64,000 nucleotides of DNA, taken from Corallococcus terminator. GTDB lineage: Bacteria > Myxococcota > Myxococcia > Myxococcales > Myxococcaceae. The translations under genes were made by a program, and so were the position numbers. The notes below the pieces were generated by a model that saw only the letters and a list, made by a program, of their open reading frames with translations, searched no databases and had not been told where the DNA came from. Below are positions 46,581-54,229 of this stretch, piece by piece (the first letter of the stretch is position 1; every line of letters begins with the position of its first letter). The DNA is taken from assembly GCF_003611635.1 (NCBI RefSeq), contig NZ_RAVZ01000005.1, positions 24,083-88,082 of the forward strand, written 5' to 3'.

Positions 46581-47861
46581 ATGCGCCAACGGTTGCTCTC
46601 CATCTTCGGCGGCTCGGTCGGCAACCTCATCGAGTGGTACGACTTCTACGTCTACTCGGCCTTCTCGCTGTACTTCGCGCCGGCGTTCTTCCCGGACGCC
46701 GACCCCGTCGTGCGGCAGCTCAACACCGCGGGCGTGTTCGCGCTCGGGTTCCTCATCCGGCCCGTCGGGGGTTGGTTGATGGGGCTCTACGCGGATCAGC
46801 GGGGGCGCAGGGCCGCGCTGACGTTGTCCGTCACGCTGATGTGCCTGGGCTCGTTCGTCATCGCGGTGTGCCCGACCTACGCGCGCATTGGCGTGGCGGC
46901 GCCCATCGTGTTGATGCTGGCGCGCCTGCTCCAGGGCCTGTCGTTGGGAGGCGAGTACGGCACCAGCGCCACGTACCTGAGCGAGGTGGCGACGTCCCGT
47001 CACCGGGGCTTCTACAGCTCCTTCCAGTACGTCACGCTCATCCTGGGCCAGTTGTTGGCGACGATGACGTTGCTGGTGTTGCAGCGGCTGGTGCTGACCG
47101 GGCCGCAGTTGGAGGCCTGGGGCTGGCGCATCCCGTTCCTGGTGGGCGCGGCGCTGGCCATCTTCGGCTTCTACATGCGGCGCAACATGGTGGAGACGGA
47201 GGCCTTCACCCGGGAGGCGGCGAAGGGGACGGAAGACCAGCCGATGCGGGAGCTGCTGCGGCACCCGAAGGAGCTGGGCATCGTGGTGGGGCTCACGATG
47301 GGCGGGACGTTGGCCTTCTACACATACACCGTCTACATGCAGAAGTTCCTGGTGAACTCGGTGGGGCTGACGCGGGACGAAGCGACGCTCATCTCCGCCG
47401 GGTCGCTGTTCCTCTACATGTTGTTGCAGCCGGTGTTCGGGTTCATCTCGGACAAGGTGGGGCGCAGGCCCGTGCTGCTGTGGTTCGGCGTGATGGGGAC
47501 CTTGTGCACGGTGCCGCTGTTGACCGCGCTGACGCGGACCCGGGAGGCCTCCACCGCCTTCCTGCTGGTGTTCGCGGCGCTGGTCATCCTCTCCGGCTAC
47601 ACGTCCATCAACGCCGTGGTGAAGGCGGAGCTGTTCCCCGCGCGCATCCGGGCACTGGGCGTGGGGCTGCCCTACGCGCTGACGGTGTCGCTCTTCGGCG
47701 GCACGGCGGAATACGTGGGCACCCGGCTGAAGCTGGCCGGCCATGAACCCTGGTTCTTCTGGTACGTGACCGGCTGCATCCTCTGCTCGCTGCTCGTCTA
47801 CGCCTTCATGCCGGACACACAGCGGCACAGTCGCATCGAACCGGGCGTGGAGGGTTCGTGA
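46581..47861 (+). CDS. kgtP: MFS transporter of the metabolite:H+ symporter family, KgtP-like
   Basis: A 426-residue twelve-segment permease. It matches the alpha-ketoglutarate permease branch: SVGNLIEWYDFYVYSAFSLY at the first helix, GFLIRPVGGWLMG (the MFS loop signature), RLLQGLSLGGEYGTSATYLS and YTYTVYMQKFLVN, all as in Escherichia coli KgtP. The C-terminal half keeps KAELFPARIRALGVGLPYA. It should take up 2-oxoglutarate or a close dicarboxylate with protons. The start is 12 bases after the previous gene, and it overlaps the following gene by four bases, so it belongs to an operon 45264-48652 or longer. Confidence 0.92.
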   Translation: MRQRLLSIFGGSVGNLIEWYDFYVYSAFSLYFAPAFFPDADPVVRQLNTAGVFALGFLIRPVGGWLMGLYADQRGRRAALTLSVTLMCLGSFVIAVCPTYARIGVAAPIVLMLARLLQGLSLGGEYGTSATYLSEVATSRHRGFYSSFQYVTLILGQLLATMTLLVLQRLVLTGPQLEAWGWRIPFLVGAALAIFGFYMRRNMVETEAFTREAAKGTEDQPMRELLRHPKELGIVVGLTMGGTLAFYTYTVYMQKFLVNSVGLTRDEATLISAGSLFLYMLLQPVFGFISDKVGRRPVLLWFGVMGTLCTVPLLTALTRTREASTAFLLVFAALVILSGYTSINAVVKAELFPARIRALGVGLPYALTVSLFGGTAEYVGTRLKLAGHEPWFFWYVTGCILCSLLVYAFMPDTQRHSRIEPGVEGS

Positions 47862-48652
47862 CCGCACGTCCGTTCATGCGCCGGGCTTTCTTTCCCACGC
47901 TCCTGCTGGTCCTGGCATGCACGGGTCACAGGCGGCTCTACTACCTGCGGTCCGAACTGCCCATCCTGGAGGGGAGGTTCGACCTCGCGGTGGTTCCGGG
48001 CCCCTGGCCGCACGACAATGTGCCCAGCGTCGTCTCGGACACGGCGACGGTGCCAGACGATCTGGTGCTACCGACGCTCAGGACCCTGATGGCCTTGCCG
48101 GGAGCGACAGACGCGTGCGACCCGAATACGGGGAGGCCACGCCCGGATGCCTCCGAATACTGCGTCGCCATCTACAAGACTCCGCAGGACTGGCGCGTCT
48201 CATGGCCCATCCGCAATCTGCTCAATGAGCGCAACGCCTGTCAGCCTCCATTCGGAGGGGTGGAGGACGAGTCCTTTGGCCGGGAGGTCCCCATCGTCGG
48301 CTTCGCGCACAATCATCCCTGCGGCACCCTGATGAGCGGCCCGGACCTGACCCAGTTTCCAGCACTAAAGATGGCGGACGGATTGTGGACGATGGTGTCC
48401 TATGCGGCGAGCCCGAGCGGTAGGCTGGCGCGCGACTCGCACAACCAGTTGATTCCCGCGTGGGCCTGGCTCGCCACCGGCCACAAGGATGAGCCCCGCT
48501 TCTACAAATGGAATCCAGCGGGAGAGGTCTTCCGCTGGAAGGAGGACACGACGCAGTGGGAATTCCAGGCGCTCTGTCACCCGCAGGAAGCATCCGGTCT
48601 GCGCGGTCCCAGGACGCTTCTGCCTCGCTGTTCTCCCACGCTGAAGTGGTAG
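47858..48652 (+). CDS. Lipoprotein with JAMM-like (DUF4329-like) motif
   Basis: A 264-residue exported protein starting with a GTG that overlaps kgtP by four bases and is preceded by GGAGGG. A basic leader MRRAFFPTLLLVLAC ends in a lipobox-like VLAC. Residues 151-163 read HNHPCGTLMSGPD, which closely resembles the zinc-binding JAMM signature HxHPx(6)SxxD, here with five residues between HP and S. Such domains are metal-dependent isopeptidases or toxins, and DUF4329 proteins have the same pattern. No obvious partner is nearby except the following small gene. Its translational coupling to a 2-oxoglutarate permease is odd. The assignment rests on this single motif. Confidence 0.6.
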   Translation: MTARPFMRRAFFPTLLLVLACTGHRRLYYLRSELPILEGRFDLAVVPGPWPHDNVPSVVSDTATVPDDLVLPTLRTLMALPGATDACDPNTGRPRPDASEYCVAIYKTPQDWRVSWPIRNLLNERNACQPPFGGVEDESFGREVPIVGFAHNHPCGTLMSGPDLTQFPALKMADGLWTMVSYAASPSGRLARDSHNQLIPAWAWLATGHKDEPRFYKWNPAGEVFRWKEDTTQWEFQALCHPQEASGLRGPRTLLPRCSPTLKW

Positions 48653-48674
48653 CCGCGCACAGGAGCACCGGTCC

Positions 48675-49154
48675 ATGATGAATCCTCCGCATTACCTCCT
48701 CCTGCTGACGCTCCTGATGGATGGGGGGACTCCCCCGCCCCCGTCGGGAGGAGCCAAGGCGGATGCAGGCTTCATGTCGCCCTCCCCAAGCGCGACGAAG
48801 CCAGATGGGGGCACGCCTTCTCGCGCGCCCATCCTCGCGGAGGGTATCGAATGGCCCGACGACTTGCGTCCGCTGGCCACGTTGGATGGCCCCGCGCTCA
48901 TGGCCGCGCATGCCGCGCTGCAGAAGCTGCTGGCGAGCTTCCCGAAGGAATACGCGAGCGATTGCTCCTACTCCGCCAAGGCCATGGAGGTTGTTGTTGC
49001 CCAGCATGGCGGGCTCTACTTCGTCGAGATCAACCGACGCCTGGAGAAGTGCGGTTGGGCAGTCCCCGGCTTCAACCCTTCCCCCCACTGGTTCGAACTG
49101 TATGCCGTCTCACCTGAGGGCAAGGTGCTGGCGCGCTACCCCTACCATCCCTGA
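48675..49154 (+). CDS. Small exported protein with Pro/Gly tether
   Basis: A 159-residue protein with a short hydrophobic N-terminus (HYLLLLTLLMDG), a Pro/Gly/Ser-rich linker (GGTPPPPSGGAKADAG), and a folded C-terminal part, AKAMEVVVAQHGGLYFVEIN and WFELYAVSPEGKVLARYPY. Two Cys in the C-terminal part could pair. The start has CAGGAG upstream. It follows the JAMM-like gene by only 22 bases, so the two could form a protein pair, such as an enzyme and its partner. I do not recognise a family. Confidence 0.62.
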   Translation: MMNPPHYLLLLTLLMDGGTPPPPSGGAKADAGFMSPSPSATKPDGGTPSRAPILAEGIEWPDDLRPLATLDGPALMAAHAALQKLLASFPKEYASDCSYSAKAMEVVVAQHGGLYFVEINRRLEKCGWAVPGFNPSPHWFELYAVSPEGKVLARYPYHP

Positions 49155-49169
49155 GCAAGCAGGGCTGAC

Positions 49170-49679
49170 TCAGTGCACCCGGGTCGCACGCAGGTCACAC
49201 AGGGGGCGCCAGGTGGTTCCGTCGTCCGACTGCTCCCAGTGGATGTCCATCCGCTGATCGCCGTTCGCGAAGGACATCGTCACGCGCTCGTGCGCTCCCG
49301 CGAACTTCCAGACGCCGTCCTGCTCTCCGCCTTCGTAGACCCGCGCATACCCGGAGTTGTCGAACAGGTGCATGCGGTAGCGCTGACGCTCCGCATCGAA
49401 GCCGATGATCCGCGTGCTCTCCAGGCGCTCCTCCGCGAAGTGCATCACCCCGCGACAGCTCAGGAAGAAGCCTCCCGGCAGCCACTCGTAGCGGTCGACC
49501 GCGGTGGCCTTCGCCTGCGCATGCGGCCCGGACGCTTCTCCCAACACCCCTTCCGCCTTCCACTCCCCGACGAACACCTCCAGCCGCTGGTGCTCGGGCC
49601 CCAGCCGGGGCGCCGCCTCCCCGCTCCCCTGCTTCACATCCTCCCGGGTTGCCTCCCCCACCTCGCGTGACGGATCCAT
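49170..49679 (-). CDS. DUF1579 family protein
   Basis: A 169-residue protein of the DUF1579 family, a calycin-like beta-barrel. Signature: LGPEHQRLEVFVGEWKAEGV at the N-terminus, YEWLPGGFFLSCRGVMHF, FDAERQRYRMHLFDN and a C-terminal RVTMSFANGDQRMDIHWEQS. The function is unknown; proteins of this kind are often small-molecule or lipid binding. The ATG at 49679 has a strong AAAGGAGA seven bases upstream. It is convergent with the small exported gene and divergent from the kinase. Confidence 0.85.
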   Translation of the reverse strand: MDPSREVGEATREDVKQGSGEAAPRLGPEHQRLEVFVGEWKAEGVLGEASGPHAQAKATAVDRYEWLPGGFFLSCRGVMHFAEERLESTRIIGFDAERQRYRMHLFDNSGYARVYEGGEQDGVWKFAGAHERVTMSFANGDQRMDIHWEQSDDGTTWRPLCDLRATRVH

Positions 49680-49841
49680 GGGGTCTCCTTTCGCTCGGAA
49701 CCCCGAGCGGTGGATGCCGCGTCCAGGCACAAGGTGAGGAGCCGCGAACAGGCGTGCAAGCCGGAGCCCGGTTTGAACGAATCCCGCCATTCACGGGAGG
49801 TCCATTCGCGCAGGACATCCCGGTTTACTAGGCTTCCCGCC

Positions 49842-51626
49842 GTGACCTCCTACACGATGTTGCATCTGGCGCTCACGGGCGCGTTCGTGGTGCTCGCGCT
49901 CGTGCACTTCGCGACCTGGGCCGCGGTGCGCAGTCAGCGCGTGCAGCTCTGGCTGGCCGCCAGCTTCCTGGGCTTCGCGGCCATCAGCTTCTCGGTGGGG
50001 GTCGCCAGCAGCGAGGCCAGCGCGATGGTCGCCGACACGCGCCCCTGGTTGCTGCTGGGCGCCCTCACGTCCATTCCCCTGCCCTACACCCTGCTTCGCG
50101 TCCTGTGGTCGCTCCTGGACCTGCCGCTCACCCGCTGGCGGCGCGTGATGCTGGGCGTCACCGTCGCGCTCGGCGCGGTGCGGGTGGTCGACACCCTCCT
50201 CTCGCTCCGCCTGCCCGCGGCGACCGGCCTCACGTCGGAGCAGTTGTCGCGCGCGACCGCCGGCCTGGGCCTTCCGCTGTTCTGGCTGCTCGCCGTCGTC
50301 GTCGGTGGGACGTGGGCCGTGGAAGCCATCCGGCTGTTGAAGCGCCGGGGCGCGATGGCCGTGGCCGTGCTCATCGCCGCGCTCTGCGCGTTGACGCTCC
50401 TGGGCCGAGAGCTCGCCATCGACCTGGGATGGACCGACGGCCTGCACGTGTTCGCGCTCGTCGGACTGCCCTTCCTCCTGCTGTCCTCCACCGCGCTCGC
50501 CATCCTCACCGCGCGCTCGCTGCGGGGCGCGGACCTGGGCACGGGCATCCACCGCTACCGGCGACTCGTGCGGCTGGGACGCGGGGGCATGGGCGAGGTG
50601 TGGCTCGCGGTGCGCACCGGCCGCGCGGGCTTCCACCGGCTGGTCGTCCTCAAGCGGATGCTGGATGGCGGGGACGCAGAGGAGGCCGAGGTCCGCGTCC
50701 ACCGCTTCATCGGCGAGGCCCGCACCTCCGCCCGCCTGCACCACCCCAACATCGTCTCCGTGCATGACCTGGGGCAGCTCGACGGCGCCTGGTTCATCGT
50801 CATGGAGTACCTGAGCGGCGTGAACGGGTTCGAGATCATCCAGCGCGCCATCAAGCACGGTCCGCTTCCGCTGGAGGTGATTGTCGAAATCGGCCAGCAG
50901 GCCCTGCGCGGACTGGCCTACGCCCACGAGCGGGGCGTCACGCACCGGGACATCAGCACGGACAACCTGGTCGTCTCCTTCGACGGCGTGGTGAAGGTCG
51001 TCGACTTCGGCATCGCCCAGGGCACGGGCGCGTCCCCCGAGCCCGTCGCCGGCACCGCCATCGTGCCCGTGGAAGGCCGGCTCACGCAGGAAGGCGGCAT
51101 CATCGGGAAGCTGGCATACATGCCCCCCGAGCGCCTCGAGGGCGCGGAGGCGACGCCCTCCGGCGACCTGTTCGCGCTGGGCTGCGTCCTCTACGAACTG
51201 CTCTCGCGCAGGGTGCCCGCCATCGCCCCCACCGCCAGCCTGCTTCCGGGACTGGAGCGCCCCGAGTCCCCCACCGCGTCGGGCGTGCTCCGGAGCGTGC
51301 TCGAAACCGCGCTCCAGCCCCGGCCGGAGCTGAGGTTCGCGGACGCGAAGGCCTTCCACCTCGCCCTCGAACCCGCGCGGCAGGTGCTGCCCGCGGTGGA
51401 CCTCGCCGGGTGGCTGCGCGCCCACTTCCCGCAGCGCTGGGCCCGCGAACAGGACCTGGTGGAGCTGAGCGACCCCACCCCCAGCGAGGTCGAGGCACTC
51501 CTCAAGGGCCCGCCGCGTCCCAGGACCGAGAAGACCACGACGCCCGTGCAGTCAGCCGCGCCGACGGAGGTCCTGACGCCGCCCCTGGAGGCCCCGGAGA
51601 CCGTGCCCATCAAGCGCTCTTCCTGA
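49842..51626 (+). CDS. Seven-transmembrane receptor-like Ser/Thr protein kinase
   Basis: About 594 residues starting at a GTG (alternatives: 49857 ATG). Seven hydrophobic segments fill residues about 7-228, starting LALTGAFVVLALVHFATWAA and ending LHVFALVGLPFLLLSSTALA. The kinase domain starts near 238: glycine loop GRGGMG (246-251), Lys271 in VVLKRM, catalytic loop HRDISTDN with Asp370, and DFG (388-390). The APE-like motif is MPPERLEG. The C-terminal tail is Pro/Thr-rich. The order 7TM-kinase, with the kinase on the inside, suggests a receptor that signals by phosphorylation. The ligand is unknown. No RBS is obvious. Confidence 0.85.
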   Translation: MTSYTMLHLALTGAFVVLALVHFATWAAVRSQRVQLWLAASFLGFAAISFSVGVASSEASAMVADTRPWLLLGALTSIPLPYTLLRVLWSLLDLPLTRWRRVMLGVTVALGAVRVVDTLLSLRLPAATGLTSEQLSRATAGLGLPLFWLLAVVVGGTWAVEAIRLLKRRGAMAVAVLIAALCALTLLGRELAIDLGWTDGLHVFALVGLPFLLLSSTALAILTARSLRGADLGTGIHRYRRLVRLGRGGMGEVWLAVRTGRAGFHRLVVLKRMLDGGDAEEAEVRVHRFIGEARTSARLHHPNIVSVHDLGQLDGAWFIVMEYLSGVNGFEIIQRAIKHGPLPLEVIVEIGQQALRGLAYAHERGVTHRDISTDNLVVSFDGVVKVVDFGIAQGTGASPEPVAGTAIVPVEGRLTQEGGIIGKLAYMPPERLEGAEATPSGDLFALGCVLYELLSRRVPAIAPTASLLPGLERPESPTASGVLRSVLETALQPRPELRFADAKAFHLALEPARQVLPAVDLAGWLRAHFPQRWAREQDLVELSDPTPSEVEALLKGPPRPRTEKTTTPVQSAAPTEVLTPPLEAPETVPIKRSS

Positions 51627-51641
51627 GTCCGGAAGCCAGAC

Positions 51642-53060
51642 ATGCTAGATGCGCCAGCGCTCATGGCGCATCCCTTCCTGACACTCCCGTTGCTGCTCTG
51701 CCTGGGACAGGCCTCCGAACCCTCCCAGGTCGAAGCGCCCGTCCAGTCCCGTCTGTCCTTTCTCGCGAGCGAGGAGGCCGTCGAGGACAGCGCGCTGCGC
51801 ACCTTCTTCCACGCGGCGCTGGACGTCCGCACGCCCGAGCTGGCGTCGGGCCTGAGCGCGGAAGCAGCGCTGTCCATGTTCTTCTCCACGGGCGGCGGCG
51901 CCCAGGGCGTCGCCTTCAGCGACAACGGAAGTGCCATCCGTCTGCGCTACCGACCGTCCACGTGGGAGTCGCGCGAAGGACTGGCCCTCAGTGTCTTCCC
52001 GCTGACCGGCACCCGCGTCTACATGGGCTTCTCCTACCCCGTCACCTGGGAGCGGCAGTCGTTCCCCCGCCGCTCCGGGAATGAGCCCGCGCTGGAGCTG
52101 CGGCTGTCGCGGCGACGGTGGAGCGTCTTCGCGGCCACCAAGGCCGCCTCCGTCATCAACGACCTGGAGCTGAAGGCGCAGAGCCGCTTCGCCCTGCTCG
52201 CGGGCGGCGCCGTGGAGCTCACCCCGGAGCTGGGTCTGGCGTTGAAGGCCACCCACCTGAACCGGGGCGTGGTGCCAACCCTCGCGGCCCAGGGCATCGA
52301 GGAGTCCATGCCGGTGTACGGGGTCTCCCTGGGGGCGTCGTGGCATCGGGGCGCGCCCATCGGGAACAGCGTGGACCTGTCGCTCTACAGCGGCGACCCC
52401 ACGTTCTTCGAGCGGTTCTTCCAGCCCGACACCTACCCGGGTGACTTCGCCGCGTCGGTGTCGCTGGAGGGCAGCCTCGTGTCCCAGCGCCTCGTCGACG
52501 CGGATGCTCTGCTGGAGATGCGCTCGGAGCTTGGGCAGGCGGCGGCCCTGGACGCCCGGTGGAGGCAGGGCTTCTTCCGGCTCCACGCCCTGGCCTTCCT
52601 CCGGACGGCCTCCTTCCTCCAGGTGGACGCCCCCGGGGTTCCGCCCTACCAGGCCCTCCAGCGGGACGCGGACCCGCGAGCGGAGGTCTCCGGCACGCTG
52701 AGTGGCGACTACCACCTCCCGGACTGGGGACTCACGCCGGGGCTGCTCGTGCGCGTCGCCCTGCCGGCGGCGTTCCAAGCCCAGCAGGTGCTCGGCCCCG
52801 TCTCCGATACAACCCTGGTCATCCGGGGACCCAACCAGTTCTTCATCCTCCCGGACGGCGAGGACCGGCGCGCGGTGTTGACGTTGAAGGCCACGGCCCG
52901 CTGGGACCTGGGCTCCGTGGCCGGAGTGCTCGCGGAGGTCTCCTATGTGCGGGACCCCAACCGGACCACCTTCGAGGACGACAGCAGCGGCGTGAGCCGC
53001 CCCGTGTTCGCGGATCCGGATGCGTTGGGCTTCAACCTGCTGCTCCAGGCCCGGTTCTGA
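51642..53060 (+). CDS. Outer-membrane beta-barrel-like protein
   Basis: A 472-residue exported protein with leader MAHPFLTLPLLLCLGQASE. The mature part has many amphipathic beta-strands with a regular alternation (GSAIRLRYRPSTWESREGLA, PALELRLSRRRWSVFAAT, HALAFLRTASFLQVDA), and it ends LLQARF, a C-terminal Phe as in outer-membrane barrels recognised by the BAM machine. No Pfam-type family comes to mind. It starts 15 bases after the kinase gene and could be part of the same operon. The start at 51642 is preceded by GGAAG. Confidence 0.68.
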   Translation: MLDAPALMAHPFLTLPLLLCLGQASEPSQVEAPVQSRLSFLASEEAVEDSALRTFFHAALDVRTPELASGLSAEAALSMFFSTGGGAQGVAFSDNGSAIRLRYRPSTWESREGLALSVFPLTGTRVYMGFSYPVTWERQSFPRRSGNEPALELRLSRRRWSVFAATKAASVINDLELKAQSRFALLAGGAVELTPELGLALKATHLNRGVVPTLAAQGIEESMPVYGVSLGASWHRGAPIGNSVDLSLYSGDPTFFERFFQPDTYPGDFAASVSLEGSLVSQRLVDADALLEMRSELGQAAALDARWRQGFFRLHALAFLRTASFLQVDAPGVPPYQALQRDADPRAEVSGTLSGDYHLPDWGLTPGLLVRVALPAAFQAQQVLGPVSDTTLVIRGPNQFFILPDGEDRRAVLTLKATARWDLGSVAGVLAEVSYVRDPNRTTFEDDSSGVSRPVFADPDALGFNLLLQARF

Positions 53061-53148
53061 GCCACCCCACGTCCCAAGAGCCCGAGCCTCCGGGGGGCGT
53101 GATTGGCGTTCCCGAGGAGCCGGGTGCGAGGATGGCGCCCAGCCCACC

Positions 53149-53679
53149 ATGCGCCCTGCTTCCGCCCGAGCCGTCTCCCAGGATGTTCGTCCCGAGAACA
53201 CCTCCGCCCCGCTTCCCGTGACACAACCCGCCGCGAGACGGATGGCCTACGCCGCCGCCTGGCTCATGCTGCTGGGCCTGCTCACCGGCGGCTACGTGTC
53301 CGCCGCGATGACGGGCAAGCTGCCCGCGGATCCGCAGATGGCGCTCGCCGCGCACCTGAACGCGCTGATGGGCACGTTCCTGCTGCTGGGCGTGGCCTGG
53401 ACGCTCCCCATGCTGGGCTATGGCCCCGTCGGTCAGCAGCGGCTGGCCTGGGCGGTCATCGTCGCGAACTACGCCAACTGGGCCATCACCTGCGTGAAGG
53501 CCTGGCTGCGGGTGTCCGGCGTGGACCTCATCGGGCAGGCCGCCAACGACGCCGTGTTCGTCGCGCTCACCCTGTCGGTGGTGATTCCGTCGCTCGTCGC
53601 CACGGGCGCGTGGATCCACGGCTTCCGCAGGAGCGCCGCGGCCCAGGCAGCCAGCCCCGAAGCGACCACGACGGTGTGA
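53149..53679 (+). CDS. Four-helix membrane protein, hydroxylaminobenzene-mutase-like
   Basis: A 176-residue membrane protein with four hydrophobic segments: AYAAAWLMLLGLLTGGYVSA, LNALMGTFLLLGVAWTLPML, RLAWAVIVANYANWAI and AVFVALTLSVVIPSLVATGA. The motif DPQMALAAHLNALM and the later ANYANWAITCVKAW resemble HabA-type hydroxylaminobenzene mutases and their relatives. The exact reaction cannot be confirmed. A polar N-terminal 30 residues precede the first segment; the start is at 53149. Confidence 0.6.
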   Translation: MRPASARAVSQDVRPENTSAPLPVTQPAARRMAYAAAWLMLLGLLTGGYVSAAMTGKLPADPQMALAAHLNALMGTFLLLGVAWTLPMLGYGPVGQQRLAWAVIVANYANWAITCVKAWLRVSGVDLIGQAANDAVFVALTLSVVIPSLVATGAWIHGFRRSAAAQAASPEATTTV

Positions 53680-53832
53680 GCTTTCGGGGGCCCGCCCTGG
53701 TGGCAATGATTGCCATCCGGCTCGTCCTCCTCGGGCCTCCGCGACAGGGGAGTCAGCCGTGATAATCTCGGCCTCCCGGGAACTCCCACACACTGCCGTG
53801 CGGCCGTCCCGGGACCCAAGAGGAACACAGAC

Positions 53833-54225
53833 ATGAAATCCCGTCGGAATCTGCCCTGGGGCCTCGCCCTCCTGCTCACCTTCGCGACAACCACCGCGTT
53901 CGCGGAGCCGTCCGCCGAGACGGCCTCGGCGGTGTGTGCCAGCGTCGAATCCTCCGAGGCCCAGGTCAGCGAGGCGACGCCCGGCGAAGCGGAGCTCGCG
54001 AGCCTCGCGTGCGTGACGGTCCGGTGTACCACCGCCCAGGAGTGCTGGAACGCGTGTCCCGGCGCGTCCTCCGTCTCCTGCAGCCGCAACGCGTGCAGCT
54101 ACACGATGCCCGGCGGTGGGGGCGGCGGTGGGCCGACCTGCCCGTCCACGCGCTGCATCGAGGACTCGGACTGCAACTGCAAGGGTTCACCGGGCTACTG
54201 CGTGAACCGCGCCTGCGTCTTCTAG
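53833..54225 (+). CDS. Small secreted Cys-rich protein
   Basis: A 130-residue exported protein. The signal peptide is KSRRNLPWGLALLLTF and cleaves near AFA. The mature part has a Glu/Ala-rich leader of about 45 residues (VESSEAQVSEATPGEAELAS), then a Cys-rich part with about 13 Cys: CVTVRCTTAQECWNACP, then after a poly-Gly linker CIEDSDCNCKGSPGYCVNR. These two modules look like small disulfide-rich domains. The leader may be a propeptide. RBS AGAGGAA lies nine bases upstream of the start. It ends five bases from the convergent TPR gene. Confidence 0.7.
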   Translation: MKSRRNLPWGLALLLTFATTTAFAEPSAETASAVCASVESSEAQVSEATPGEAELASLACVTVRCTTAQECWNACPGASSVSCSRNACSYTMPGGGGGGGPTCPSTRCIEDSDCNCKGSPGYCVNRACVF

Positions 54226-54229
54226 GACG

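Noticed and set aside
45213..47867. Long open frame on the minus strand antisense to kgtP and neighbours
   Set aside because: It is an extension of the true gene ending at 43785. Residue pattern is low-complexity (His/Arg/Gln-rich) and runs opposite to a clear transporter gene, so only the part from 45212 is coding.
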